Origin: Plotosus lineatus
Lineage: Eukaryota > Chordata > Actinopteri > Siluriformes > Plotosidae
Assembly (NCBI GenBank): GCA_024760905.1
Contig: JALRMN010000026.1
Location: 320,001 to 384,000, forward strand
Direction of reading: 5' to 3'
Length of the DNA stretch: 64,000 nucleotides
Below are positions 46,045-57,047 of this stretch, piece by piece (the stretch's first letter is position 1; each line of letters starts with the position of its first letter). The notes below the pieces were generated by a model. That model ran no database searches and was not told where the DNA came from. It saw only the letters and a program-made list of their open reading frames with translations. The translations under genes and the position numbers were made by a program.

Positions 46045-46246
46045 GTAGAAATGTTTAATTAAATGTCATTCTTTTAATGTAAATCTAAGACATCTTTGTT
46101 CTACACCATTCCTTTGAATGTGCCGACCAGTTTTGTACAGTACTGTATATACTGTACAAATGAAGGGAAATGTATGAAGGGAATAATGAATATGATCACT
46201 TACCCATAGCACAGAGAAACACGGGCAGAATATTAAACTGATTCAT
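43980..46246 (-). CDS. Fish V-set Ig transmembrane receptor, exons 1-5 (3' end not found)
   Basis: Type I membrane receptor of the fish V-set/CD300-like kind. Exon 1 (46246-46204) encodes the signal peptide MNQFNILPVFLCAMG with donor GTAAGT. Exon 2 (44770-44429) is the V domain: first Cys at residue 38 ('SIWCHYD'), Trp about 50 ('IFWYKH'), an extra Cys pair (64 and 76), 'SDTGLYYC' with Cys 111, three N-x-S/T sites (93, 102, 121) and a J-like end 'FIQVK'. Exon 3 (44340-44311, 30 nt) is a short stalk. Exon 4 (44210-44088) is the membrane span (about residues 147-172) without a charged residue, then 'KHRKTQRG'. Exon 5 (44002-43980) encodes 'AETETYK'. All introns GT-AG; phases 1,1,1,1,0 join without a stop. 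The 3' exon(s), with any ITIM or stop, were not found. Ligand and exact family unknown. Confidence 0.85.
44774..44884. repeat. Compound (CA)n - core - (ATT)n, inverted copy
   Basis: CA run 44776-44838, core (inverted) ATATACTGGGTGTGGTG, ATT run to 44881. The TG strand, read in gene sense, forms the polypyrimidine/TG region just before the exon 2 acceptor. Confidence 0.95.
44895..45147 (+). mobile_element. RTE-tailed tRNA-SINE, head truncated, in Ig intron 1
   Basis: 'gataactgggttatcaaagg', 'cattgctgactttcgtaaag', 'gtgacaggaagggcatccga', 'atgattcgctgtggcgactc' and 'agccgaaaggaaaagaagat'. It lies antisense to the receptor gene. The tail is the closest match to the RTE-like LINE 3' end. Confidence 0.9.
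45150..46200. other. Intron 1 of the Ig gene; microsatellites only
   Basis: Contains an AC run (45519-45548) and a TG run (45995-46040). No other exon-like open frame was recognised. Confidence 0.7.
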
Positions 46247-46524
46247 TGTGTGTCTGCAGAGAAACAAGGAAACATGTGTTTATTAATGTAGAAGGTGTGG
46301 TTATTGATGCAGCATGTCATGCTTGACCCCGCCCCATTCAATATAAACCCTAAACAAATCTCCAAAACAGATCTCATGATGTCGATAGTTCCTCTGACAC
46401 AGAAACAAGTCAGTAGTTCATCTTGCATTTCTTCACAAGTTTGCTGAGTAAATATTCATTCATATTAATTGCTATACACTGATTGTTATAAATAGTGTAT
46501 TATTTTATAATAATAGTATTTGTA

Positions 46525-46610
46525 AGCCCCTCCTTGAGTCGCCACCTTACCATGGGGAAGGGGTTTGCATATCCTAATGATCAGAGAAGCTATGCTGTCA
46601 GGGACATTAT
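46525..46610 (+). mobile_element. LINE family 3, 5'-end scrap
   Basis: 'ccttgagtcgccaccttacc' and 'ggggtttgcatatcctaatg' match the usual 5' end of the LINE-3 type in fish from memory; no other 5' end is in this window for comparison, so the call is tentative. Confidence 0.5.
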
Positions 46611-46954
46611 GTCTCTGGGATCTGTACGTCGTAGAACAGATTGAGAAGCTGCTAGAATTTTGTGTCGTAAATCAGAACTTCTGGAAGATGTGTGAGCAGA
46701 GGACGTTTGACAAACATGGATTTTCTCTGACTTCATTGTAGAAAAGACACAAAAATCAAATGTTTGTAATAAAATGTTATACATTTATTGCGCAGATCGA
46801 CCCAAAGCTAAAAAACGAGTACTATTCAAGGATGGAGTAAAAAATAAAAATTTAAAAAAACATTGGTTTTCAAGTGGTGCCCTGGCAAATCCAGGACACT
46901 TAAAAATAATTTATTTTTTAAATACTTTTCAAAGCATTCAAGCCGCCATATGCA
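46611..46954. other. No gene recognised
   Basis: Short unassigned sequence between two LINE-3 scraps. Open frames are short and without motifs. Confidence 0.5.
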
Positions 46955-47205
46955 CGATGATCTCAGGGCTCTGGATGTTGTAGTCTTGGTGGACATGTCT
47001 TTGCAACATTATGTGGTCATCAGGGGCCATACCTCTGGATTCGCAAACTGGGGTGGCAGTTCCCCTTTTTAAAAAGGGCTACCAGAGGGTGTGTTCCAAT
47101 TATCATGGAATCAGGTGTTTCAGCCTACCTGGGAAAGGTATGTAGGAGGAGTGGAGAGGAGGATCCGACCGACGGTTGAACCTTGGATTCAAGAGGAACA
47201 ATGTG
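46955..47205 (+). pseudogene. LINE family 3 copy v, short RT scrap
   Basis: 'gatctcagggctctggatgt', 'ggtcatcaggggccatacct', 'ggatccgaccgacggttgaa' and 'aagaggaacaatgtg' match the segment between the linker and motif A in copies i and iii. Confidence 0.85.
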
Positions 47206-47268
47206 TTTTTTATCCCATTTATGTCGGATGCCCTTCCTGTCACAACCCTTTTTATTTTTAACCCTTCA

Positions 47269-47513
<245 letters not shown>

Positions 47514-47519
47514 TTAATA

Positions 47520-48035
47520 TTTTATATAAATGTTATATTTACAATACAAACAATATATAACACCCTCCCCTCCCCTTTACTTTTCACTTTACAAAATTTT
47601 CACGTTTCCTACGGATGTGAGTTTGTCACCCATTATTATTTATAGGTATTCAAATCTTTCCTACCGGATGTGACTAATTAGTCTTGCATTATTATTTTTT
47701 TTTTATTAATGCAAAATTCATATTTTCAGTACATATTATTTTTAACAAGCTTCCAAAAAAAGCATGATTTTTTTTTTTTACAGCTATAAAATAATTCAGG
47801 GTGTAAAGGGTTAATGTTACAACAATGAGACATCGGGTGACCGCCTACTACAATTTGCAACCTATCACGGTAAGTGAGAATCTTAGCCTACAGCTTACAG
47901 TGTTTGTCCAGCTCATTAAAACCCAGTTCAATATGTCACTGAAGGCATATTCTAGAGATTATTCTTCTAAATTCATCAATTTTACATTTCAGTAAAATTC
48001 ACTTGTAAAAAGAAAGGACTTGCACTGTATACATC
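47520..48035. other. AT-rich, no gene recognised
   Basis: A donor-like 'cacggtaagtgagaatc' at 47867 is the only gene-like signal and has no supporting reading frame. Confidence 0.45.
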
Positions 48036-48039
48036 GATG

Positions 48040-48453
48040 AAAGTTGCTTTTTTGAGGCGTTCCGGTAGAAGAGGTCTGTATAAGCTGGAGGACGTGGGAG
48101 TGGACGAGCATCTTGCTGCCTGGATTATTGACTACCTTACTAACCGTCCACAGTACGTGCGGCTGCGCGGCTGTAAGTCAAAGGTGGTAGTCTGCAGCAC
48201 GGGGGCACCGCAGGGCACCGTCCTCTCACCCTTCCTTTTCAATATCTATACCTCGGACTTCATATATAACACAAACAGCTGCCACCTCCAGAAGTTCTCG
48301 GACGACTCCGCCATCGTGGGCCGTATGTCAGAGGGGAACGAGCTGGAGTACCGGTCGGTCATCGTTGACTTCGTGGACTGGTGTGAGCGCAACCACCTGT
48401 GCTTGAACACCAGGAAGACGAAGGAGATGGTGGTCGACTTCAGGAGAAGCACT

Positions 48454-48488
<35 letters not shown>

Positions 48489-49350
48489 ACTAGTGAACAT
48501 CCAGGGACAGGACATTGAGACAGTGGACAGTTTCAAGTACCTGGGTGTTCACCTTAACAATAAACTGGACTGGTCCCACAACACCAACGCCCTGTACAAG
48601 AAGGGCCAGAGTCGCCTCCACCTTCTGAGGAGACTCAGGTCCTTCGGCGTATGCAGACCTCTGCTCAGGACTTTTTATGACTCTGTGGTAGCCTCTGCAA
48701 TCCTCTACGCTGCCATCTGCTGGGCCCCGGGCAGCACAGAGCGGGACAGGAAGCGACTGAACAAGCTGGTCAGGAGGGCCAGCTCTGTCCTCGGCTGCCC
48801 ACTGTACTCTGTGGAGGAGGTGAGTGAGAGGAGGATGGTAGCAAAGCTCACATCCATCCTGTTCAACATCTCTCACCCACTGCACCAGACTGTAGAGAAG
48901 CTGAGCAGCTCCTTCAGTGGACGACTGAGGCATCCTCAGTGCAGGAAGGAGCGCTACCGCAGGTCGTTCATTCCCACCGCTGTCAGACTGTACAACGCCA
49001 TTTTGTAACTGTCTGTGAAAATACCGGTTATGTGCAATAAAAACCCCGAGCACTTTAATCAACCACATCTACCCCACTGACTGTGAACCATATCAACCCA
49101 TCTACTCTACACTCAGATACATATACACTTTAATATAGGCCAGTCTATAAAGTTGCTCCATTCTTTTCTTTTATTGTTTATTAATTTATACTATTTATGT
49201 ATCTATTTATTTATTTACTTATATAATATATATGTACGTGTGTATGTTTGTACTTGTATCTATTTTTGCACCCCCTACTGATAGTACCTCAAAAGCCTGT
49301 AACAGTGAATTTCTCCATTGTGAGATTAATAAAGCTGTATCTTATCTATC
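48040..49350 (+). pseudogene. L2/Rex1-type LINE copy c, open RT C-half
   Basis: A 323-codon open frame (48037-49008): 'EDVGVDEHLAAWIIDYLTNR', motif B 'GAPQGTVLSPFLFNIYTSDF', motif C 'FSDDSAIVGRMSE', a Thr-His run (48456-48488), 'DSFKYLGVHLNNKLDW', 'LRRLRSFGVCRPLLRTFYDS', 'LVRRASSVLGCPLYSVEEV' and the C-terminus 'RYRRSFIPTAVRLYNAIL' with its stop. The 3' UTR (49009-49345) ends with 'ttaataaagctgtatc' and TTATC units. The RT fingers and endonuclease are missing, so it is 5'-truncated although the remaining frame is intact. It is the least damaged L2 copy in the window. Confidence 0.94.
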
Positions 49351-49499
49351 TTATCTTATATTTCTTACCAGAGACTCATACCGGATCAGCTGTGATCCGT
49401 GGTTAGAGCACATCGGGACCCTCTTTAGTTTGCTTACACCATCTCAAAGTTGAGGACGCCATTATCTTAATTGTGTCTACACCCACCTGGATCAGCCGG

Positions 49500-49840
49500 A
49501 GATGGAATATCTGACTACAGAGGATTAATTTATCATATCACACAATCACTTACAGCTTAATGAGACAAAGATCAAGGAGCTGATATGTGGATTCTAGGAG
49601 ATCCAAAACACCAGCTACAACTCTTTCCATTCAATCTCAATGTCAAAGCCAATGTGGTAATGGTGGAGAATTACAAATTCCTTGGTGTTTATATTGACAA
49701 TAAACTGGACTGGGTTCAGAACACTGCTGCACTTTACAGGTCGGCTGTCTCTATTTTTTGAGGAAGCTCAGGTCATTCAACATCTGCTCGGTACTACTCT
49801 AGATACTCTATAAGTCTGTTTATGAGTTTACAGAATTGCC
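49500..49840 (+). pseudogene. Older L2-type RT scrap
   Basis: Degenerate reading 'VVMVENYKFLGVYIDNKLDW' and 'LRKLRSFNIC' (49650-49795) matches the post-catalytic part of L2. Frameshifted and diverged. Confidence 0.75.
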
Positions 49841-49849
49841 AGTACATGC

Positions 49850-50458
49850 TGCATAAAGATAAATATTTTTGTTTATTCTGAGGAGATATCTTAATTGAAA
49901 CATGAATGAGATTTCATACAGACTGAAAATCTTGTTAATTGTACTAAATGTGCACAATATATTTGTATATTACAAACAGCAAGGCTGTTATGAACTACTT
50001 TCAACAACACAACTGTCCAGCATTAAAAGCCCTGTGCCAAGATCTCATATTGAGTCCACGGAAGCATTACTTGCATTATTTTTAGTTAAGTGTGCAAATA
50101 TTTTGTGAAAAATTGAGTCTATTGCATAAATATTGCTAAACATTGTGAAATAAAATCTTGAGAGCTCGGACAGTGGTGGCCTGGTGGTAATGTGATGGTT
50201 TACTGATCATATGGTTGGGGATTCAAGCCTAGCTGTCACTAGGTTGTCACACACGCACGCACGCATGCACGCATACTTGCACGCACGCACACACACATAT
50301 ATAGAGCTAAGCAGAGAGTAAAATAATATGCTGGTTTTTGTTCATCAGGACTCTCCATTCAATGCATGCTCGGTGCTAATTATAATAATGATCCATATGT
50401 TGATAATGTGAGTTAAGACAAGTTTAAATAAAGTAAAATGACAAAAACTCTCCCGTGG
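49850..50458. other. No gene recognised; SINE-head scrap
   Basis: AT-rich. 50172-50230 resembles a SINE head ('gacagtggtggcctggtggt'), followed by a CACG-rich patch at 50253-50297. Confidence 0.5.
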
Positions 50459-50775
50459 GCAGTGGTGGCCTGGTGGTAAAGGTGGTGGATCACTGATCCT
50501 AAGGTTGGGGGTTCAAGCCCCACTCTCAACAGGTTGGCACTGTGACCCCAGTGCAGCTAACCAGGTTATCAAATGCCAGCCGTGTCTCTCACTGTCTCTG
50601 GTGAGAGGTTCATGTAAATGAACCATTGCTGACTTCTTCAAGAGTAGCTGCATAGCCGTCAGTTTGTTCCGCCCTGCAATGGTCTGGCAAGCTGACCAGG
50701 GGATACTCTGCCTTCGCCTAGAGTTAGTTGGAATGGACACCAGCCTCCCCCACGCCCCTAATTAAGATTAAGCAT
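50459..50775 (+). mobile_element. Composite tRNA-SINE with alternate tail
   Basis: Head 'gggcagtggtggcctggtgg' with B-box 'ggttcaagccccact', body 'gaaccattgctgac', then 'ccctgcaatggtctggcaag', 'gaatggacaccagcctcccc' and 'taattaagattaagc'. Same architecture as 434-806, on the opposite strand. Confidence 0.8.
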
Positions 50776-50779
50776 GTAC

Positions 50780-51295
50780 AGAAAATATATGATAAAAGCT
50801 CTCATAGACCAGCTGTAGGGAAAGATGGTGCTGCTTACAGTTTCACTTGAAAAGATTTTGAAGCCGGATATATGCAAGGGAGTTATTCAGAAATGTAGTG
50901 ATTCACTTCACTCACAAGGCGTTGTTGCATGTTGCCCAGTGGTGAGCGATCAGCTTGTCGCTTCCTGTGTGGTGCTACCAACCTGCCCAGGGTTTAACTT
51001 GTCGCTCTAGCAACATAACCCCCTTTATCTTGAGATAAGCAGTGTCATTAGGATTATGAGATTGAGAGGTATCCGTAAGGCCACATAAGCACAACATAGC
51101 TGAGGGTAAATTTGACTCATGATGTGTAGTTCAAACCAAGCACAGTTACAGGTATACAAACTTCAAAAGGAAAAGTATCCACTCATTTTCTAAACTGCTT
51201 AATTCTAATAGGATCACTGAGAGGCTGGCACCCAGCTCAGGCAACTCTGGGCAAGAGCGGTGCACACCCTGGCAATCTCACAATGCCAACCTAAA
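50780..51295. other. Unassigned plus a SINE-tail scrap
   Basis: 51178-51270 carries the alternate SINE tail on the minus strand ('gaggctggcacccagctcag' on plus). The rest has no recognised content. Confidence 0.5.
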
Positions 51296-51526
51296 GCCAA
51301 AATTACAAACCAGATTTCAATCAAGTTGGCACTGACTGCAATGATGTAGAAGTGTCAAATTTTAATATTTTATTCTGAATAGAACATAGATGACAGGGTC
51401 AAAAGGTTAAACTGGGAAAATGTATCATTTTAAGATAAAAATTTGTTGATTTTAAATTTCATGGTGTCAACAAATATCAAAAAAGCTGGGACAAGGGCAT
51501 TTTCACCACTGTGAGGCATCCCCTAT

Positions 51527-51692
51527 TCATCTTATAACAGTCTGCAACCGTCTGTGGACCAAGGAGACAAATTTCTCAAGGTTAGAAATAGGAATGCTGT
51601 CCCATTCTTGCCTAATACAGGTCTCGAATTGTCCAAATCTCTTGGACCTTTTTGTTTGCACCTTCCTCTTTATGATGCACCAGATGTTCTCC
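51527..51692 (-). pseudogene. Tc1-like transposase, C-terminal piece
   Basis: Minus frame gives 'MENIWCIIKRKVQTK' after the insertion point and ends 'LEKFVSLVHRRLQTVIR' with a stop at 51527. It joins in frame to 'DLSP' at 55848 once the inserted element and one AT are removed. Confidence 0.88.
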
Positions 51693-51787
51693 ATTGAGGT
51701 TTTGCAGTCACGTGACCCAAATACTTTCCTGCGCCATCTTGGATGGCGAGTGTGATCCAGAGCACACACACACACGATTCACTAAGC

Positions 51788-52740
51788 ATGGCTTCAACAA
51801 CCACCGTTAATGACCGCAAAAGCAAAATATGCGAGAGTGTCGAAGGCAACAGCGATGACACTATAATATTGTCAGACATTGTCAATTATCTGACAGGTGA
51901 CCAGAGGGTGCGGTATCTGAGGAAAATAAAGCAGCTGAGGATTGCTGATGCATATCTAATGCCGCAATCAATGTTTAGGAATGTGTTAGAATGTGACCAT
52001 TCTTCCCTTCCTGCTTTTGCCTACTTGGATCTTTGTACATGTTTTGTCCACGGCCCATCTCCATTTACTGGCAAAGAGTTAAAAGCTTACAAATCAATGG
52101 AAGCTTACAAGTATTTTGTTGCTGGATTTGTAAGCTGTATGCAACAATGGGAGCCAGGAACCGGGAAGAGAGACGACCACCTCATAACGGCTAAGGTGCG
52201 TGTTGTATCCCAAATAGAGCTACACAGACAAGCGCTTATACAATAATACATTACAATGATCACTGCTTATAATGGTTGTATAAATTCACATATTTAATTT
52301 ATATATAACCCTATACAGTGTACATGTATATTTTTCATTTTTATAGCGTCAATTTTATTTTTTGGATGCAACATATACAAATCTATAATTCTGACAAATA
52401 GACTGCACATTAATAAAACATTTTATTTTCCAGGTAAATCATTCACAGAAGTCAGACGCCCCACTGAGATCTTGGGTTGCCATCAAACGGGATGGTGACG
52501 TAATCTGTGCCCACTGTGCCTGTATGGCAGGGTTAGGGGAGGTGTGTTCCCTCATCGCAGCATTGTTGTTTGCCATAAAGTCATCAGTACGATGTGCCCA
52601 ACAAAAGCCCTGTACTTCTGGAGAGCGACAGTGGGGCCAAGTTGCAGACAATAATGCCACCGGGAGCTTTGTACATGGTTGTGACATCATGTTCAAAAAT
52701 CCCAAGAAAAGGACATGTGAAACTGTCCATAGATAAACAT
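51788..52740 (+). pseudogene. SWIM zinc-finger / YqaJ-type transposon gene, truncated
   Basis: Exon 1 (51788-52195) from MASTTTVNDRKSK to 'DDHLITAK', containing 'KAYKSMEAYKYFVAGFVSCM'. Donor GT at 52196; acceptor CAG at 52431-52433. Exon 2 continues 'VNHSQKSDAPLRSWVAIKRD' and the SWIM motif 'CAHCACMAGLGEVCSL', where the usual final His is replaced by Leu. After 'KPCTS' the frame is lost (a small indel), and at 52743 an RTE-like tail fragment replaces the rest, so the YqaJ nuclease core is gone. In intact relatives this accessory protein accompanies the transposase; its exact role in transposition is not established. Confidence 0.85.
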
Positions 52741-52742
52741 AG

Positions 52743-52860
52743 ATGTGCTGAAGGAGGACATGAAGGTCGTTGGTGTAAGAGAAGAAGATGCAAAGGATAG
52801 GGTGAGATGGAGGCAGATGATTCACTGTGGCGACCCCTGAAGGGAAAAGCTGAAAGGAGA
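52743..52860 (+). pseudogene. RTE-like LINE copy 6, 118-bp 3' stub
   Basis: Only the last codons ('VLKEDMKVVGVREEDAKDRV', 'RWRQMIHCGDP', stop) and the tail 'gggaaaagctgaaaggaga' remain, followed by a TA run. Extremely 5'-truncated insertion into the SWIM/YqaJ gene. Confidence 0.92.
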
Positions 52861-52862
52861 AT

Positions 52863-53640
52863 ATATATATATATATATACACTCAGTCTGTAGTTTGTAA
52901 ACAATGAATGCAGTGTCATTGCCTCATTACGTCAGTGTACTACGTAAGTACATCTAAACTCAAAATTTGACTTTTTTTTTTGAAAAAAAAAAGTAAAATT
53001 GAAAAAGTGTAAAACTGATGAACGTAAGTCGGGAAGCTTCTGTATTTGCTTACTTTGGAAGCTAAATATTCAGTTTAACATTCCTGAGAAAAATGCATTT
53101 AAAATCAAAACATATGGAGAAATAAGGTTTTGTCCTCTGAAAACTACAAATTATTCGTAACTGACCTAGAGACGTCTATATTTCGACATGTGCATTTTAT
53201 ATTATAACAATGGTTATCAATGTTATTCATTTACTTGTAGATGGGAAATATGCAACAGTTGATACTTTTAATTTTGTGAAACAATAAATTGGCAAATGTT
53301 TCTCAAGTTGTGTTGATTGTTTTCATGAGTATAGTTAATTTAATATTTAATTTAATATCAGTGAAAACACACTTATACATTGAGATTTTCGATGATGGAA
53401 TGAATAAAAAAAATACATATGTGCTTATAGTTTATTTTAAATTATCAGCAAACAGAAAGGTGAATGATTAGAGTACATATGAAAATAATGAAGCATTTAT
53501 TATGTAGTATATTGTGATGCATATTCAATCATTCCACAGAGTGAATGTTCTCAATGAGCTTTGAACCATAATGAAAAAGGTCAATTTGTATTCTTGTAAC
53601 TTCCATATCGTTGTCAAATATGTATTTAAAAAAAAAAAAA
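52863..53640. other. AT-rich; one mariner-like MITE end
   Basis: 'aacgtaagtcgggaagcttc' at 53020-53039 matches the right end of the element at 39698-41561; a poly-T/poly-A pair is at 52971-52990. 53044-53640 holds no recognised coding sequence. Confidence 0.6.
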
Positions 53641-53652
53641 TAATAAAATAAA

Positions 53653-53755
<103 letters not shown>

Positions 53756-53780
53756 GGCTCTGTCTGAATATGCATTTCGT

Positions 53781-55660
53781 CTAGTCAAACGGAATAACAG
53801 ATTTACACGTATTTACCATAGAACATGCTATGTGAACAATTTTATCATAAGTATTTCTATTTATATCAGGGTCATTTTTTTTAGCAAAAGTGATTGGAAC
53901 AGTTCCCTCTAACATAGTATATTTTTGCCTTGCTACACCAATAACACGTTCCACATGGATTCTGACAGATGCTAGTTCCCTACCTTCCTCTAATTTTACT
54001 GGATTGAACTGTTTCTGCCCTCTTGTGAACAGTGGAATGTTAACTCTGGCACAATACAATCCAACCTCATGTTCTATCAGGAAACCTCTATCAGCTAATA
54101 TAAGGTCACCAGGCAATAAATTGTTCAATATTCCACAATTTGATGTGATGTGTGTGTCCATAGTCCTGCCTCCCCAGTCTTTGGAAATGAAAGATATCAC
54201 ACCTTGTGGTGTTATATTAATCGGATACTTTATAGTGTTGTGACTCTTGTATTGAGAATATGTCTGTTTCCGAGCATTCAAGTCCGATGACTTTTCTATA
54301 AACACCTCAAAAAAATCAATAATACTGACACATTTATTAAATCTTCCTCTGAATGCTATAGGCAGGGATTGTCTCAATGGTTCTCTTTCTGGCCAGATGA
54401 CCATAAGTGGAACCAATCTTTGGTCAAGAATATCAACATCATTGAAAATTCTGGAGATTGTTGAAGAATGCACACCAAATATATATCCAAGAAACTCAAC
54501 TGTTAGGTTATATTTTATCCTTAAACATGTCATTAGGAATTTTTAATATGGTGAAACATGGCTTAACGATATTGTAGACTGACATCATGGCAGTAAAATT
54601 TGTCAGGCCCGTAAAGCATAAAACCTTTTCATTGTCATCTCTGAATGAATCCTCCTTTGAAAAGTTATTTGAATGAAGCTTTTCTTTCAGATAGATATTT
54701 TCTGTTCTAAGATGTTGGCATTCATTTTCAAGTCCAGTCAAATATGTCATGGTCAGGTCTGTCTGTGTGCAGGCATCACCAGGTGAAATGTCATTGCTTA
54801 TTGGAGATACACTGTCCTGCATTTCAAATTCACAATGTACTTCCAAATTTTTTGTCTCTTCAGAAGGTTTTAATAGATTTAATAATCCATCAGCTGTGGC
54901 CTGTCGTGTATCTTCTTCTTTTCTACGAATTTTTAATGCCTGATGACGTTGCGATCTCTCAAGGTTGCTTTGTGACCGTCTCTTTTGTGGAGATTTTATA
55001 TGTTGGAAAATGCTGGGAACATAATCCGGTGAAAGTGGATGATTACTTTTTGTATCTGAAATTAAACATGACAGTTGATTATAATTTAACTTTGGAAATA
55101 AAAATATATGAATATGTAACCAAGAAGTCCAGTAATAATGAGATGTACGAAATGTCGAGATAAAATATACAAGTCTCTCTCTCATACATTTCACATGACA
55201 ATTTGATATGTAGATTAGTGGGTATTTATGAAAGTTTATGTCCAATTTATTATGGGTGTAAAGCTACTACAACAAGTACACTGTAGATTTACTATATCTT
55301 CTCATGAATAATTCCAATTGCAATATGTAACATGAAGTTTGTATTATTTGGTTTTTGGGAGATCCTGCAAGGGGGTCCCCCACCCCCAACCCATACACAC
55401 AAAAACCCCAAGATGCTACCTCAATGACGACAATAGCCAGCCACCCTAGGCCATATATAATATTGTATATTTACCTGATACAGAGTGTTCGCTGCATATT
55501 CTACTGTATTCTGTAGGATTCCAGTCTTTCCTATTCACCGCTGCGATCCACTTTGCTTTTCTCTCTGAGTCAGATGGAAAACGATGAAATGACAGTGCAG
55601 GCTTACTCTTTTATCTGTTTGCACAGCCACCAGCGCAACACAATATGACTATACTCACTG
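53781..55660 (-). pseudogene. THAP + DDE_4 transposase of IS4EU/ISL2EU
   Basis: Exon 1 (about 55655-55475) is a THAP DNA-binding domain: 'CCAGGCANR', 'SFHRFPSDSE', 'KWIAAV', 'RICSEH', with a premature TAA at 55613-55611. The donor (GT 55474-55473) and the acceptor (AG 55057-55056) join in frame to 'DTKSNHPLSPDYVPSIF'. Exon 2 runs from 55055: basic region 'KSPQKRRSQSNLERSQRHQA', a coiled stretch 'LTGLENECQHLRTENIYLKE', then after a frameshift near 54530 the catalytic domain of 250 residues (54533-53781). In that numbering the DDE residues are D73 ('SIIDFFEVF'), D148 ('LILADRGFL') and E195 ('RIHVERVIG'). The catalytic half is complete, but the stop in THAP, lack of an ATG and the frameshift make the copy inactive. 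Confidence 0.92.
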
Positions 55661-55847
55661 GTTATTTTGTATCACTCCGGGGAAGTTAGTAAACGACAAA
55701 CAACATCCAGTTAGGTAATGTTGAACCACTATTACTTATTTTAAAATTAGCAATATTGAGTGAGCGGGCGCCGCCTGGCTCATGCCGTGCAATATGGTGG
55801 ATAAAAAAAGTCACGTGACCCAGTGACGTCACATGCAAAACCTCAAT

Positions 55848-56205
55848 AGGTGAAAGATCTGGCCTGCAGGCTGGCCATTTAAATACCCGGATCCTTTTCC
55901 TACGCAGCCATGATGTTGTAATTAACGCTGCATGTCGTCTGGCATTATCATGTTGAAAAATGCAAGGTCTTCTCTGAAAGAGATGAAGTCTGGATGGGAG
56001 CATATGTTGTTCTAGAACCTGAAAATACCTTTCTGCATGGATAATGCCTTTCCAGATGTGCAAGCTGTCCGTGCCACACGCACTCATGCAACCCCATACC
56101 ATTGCAGATGCAGGCTTCTGAACTGAGCAAAGGTTTCACTTGGAAACACATTTCTGATATTACTCCACTATCTTCCGGGTAACATTGGGGGAATTGGTTA
56201 TCCAC
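55848..56205 (-). pseudogene. Tc1-like transposase, central piece
   Basis: Minus frame: 'MVWGCMSACGTDSLHIWKG', 'QVLEQHMLPSRLHLFQRRPC', 'IFQHDNARRHAALITTSWLR' (second Asp) and 'WPACRPDLSP' ending at the insertion. Upstream (56105-56205) the sequence is frameshifted ('QKPASAMVWG' context) and the first catalytic Asp is not visible. Confidence 0.88.
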
Positions 56206-56449
56206 CCATCTTTGCTTTTGAAAGACACTGCCACTCTGAGAAGTGGTTTTTTTTTTTTTTCCTACTCAGTCATGTTGCCAATGGACCTCATTAGTGGTAG
56301 TTCATCGTCCAGCTGTTTTGTTTCCTTCAAAATGATACATTTTCTCAGTTCGAACTTTTCAGAATAAAATATTGAAATTTGGCACTTCGACATCACTGTA
56401 TTCAGTTTTTTGTTCACAATTTGTATAGTGTGCCAATTTTTGGGGGAAT

Positions 56450-57015
56450 CTTTATATTATTATTTTTATTAATACTAAGTTGTGTGTTTACAATAAAGGC
56501 TCATTGTCAGTATTATTATTTTGAATCAAAACATTTTTTGAAACTATTACATTATTTTTATTTTTTAATTTATTCAGAAATTTTCTTATGTGTTCATTTT
56601 ATTATTTATTTATTTATTTGATAATCAGTTCATTTCTTCCACTATTATCAACAACCTTTTCAGAAATATACACTTATACCAGGTTAACGGTTATGACTTA
56701 ATTCTATTTTGAAAGAAGTTGAACACTGCATCCCTGATTTGATTTTAAAATTGATTTATATTAATATTTATTTTGTTAACGAAAAATATAATCTGCTGTG
56801 ATATGATATGACTTTGTAAAATGTATAGAGGTATAAAGGACTTCAGTCATATTACACAGCCCTAATGTTTAGTTGTTGGGCAATTTTCATCTTGAGGAAA
56901 CCATTATATTATTATTTATTCCAAAAGTCATTTGTCATTCATGCCCTGGGTACCAAGAAGAAAACATAATTTAATTAAAAGAGGAAATTTTCATCCAGGC
57001 CGTAAAGTATTGTGA
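56450..57015. other. AT-rich, no gene recognised
   Basis: No motif or long frame; flank of the Tc1-like element and target of RTE-like copy 7. Confidence 0.5.
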
Positions 57016-57047
57016 GATGTACACGGTGTTAATATTTTTTTGCAAAA

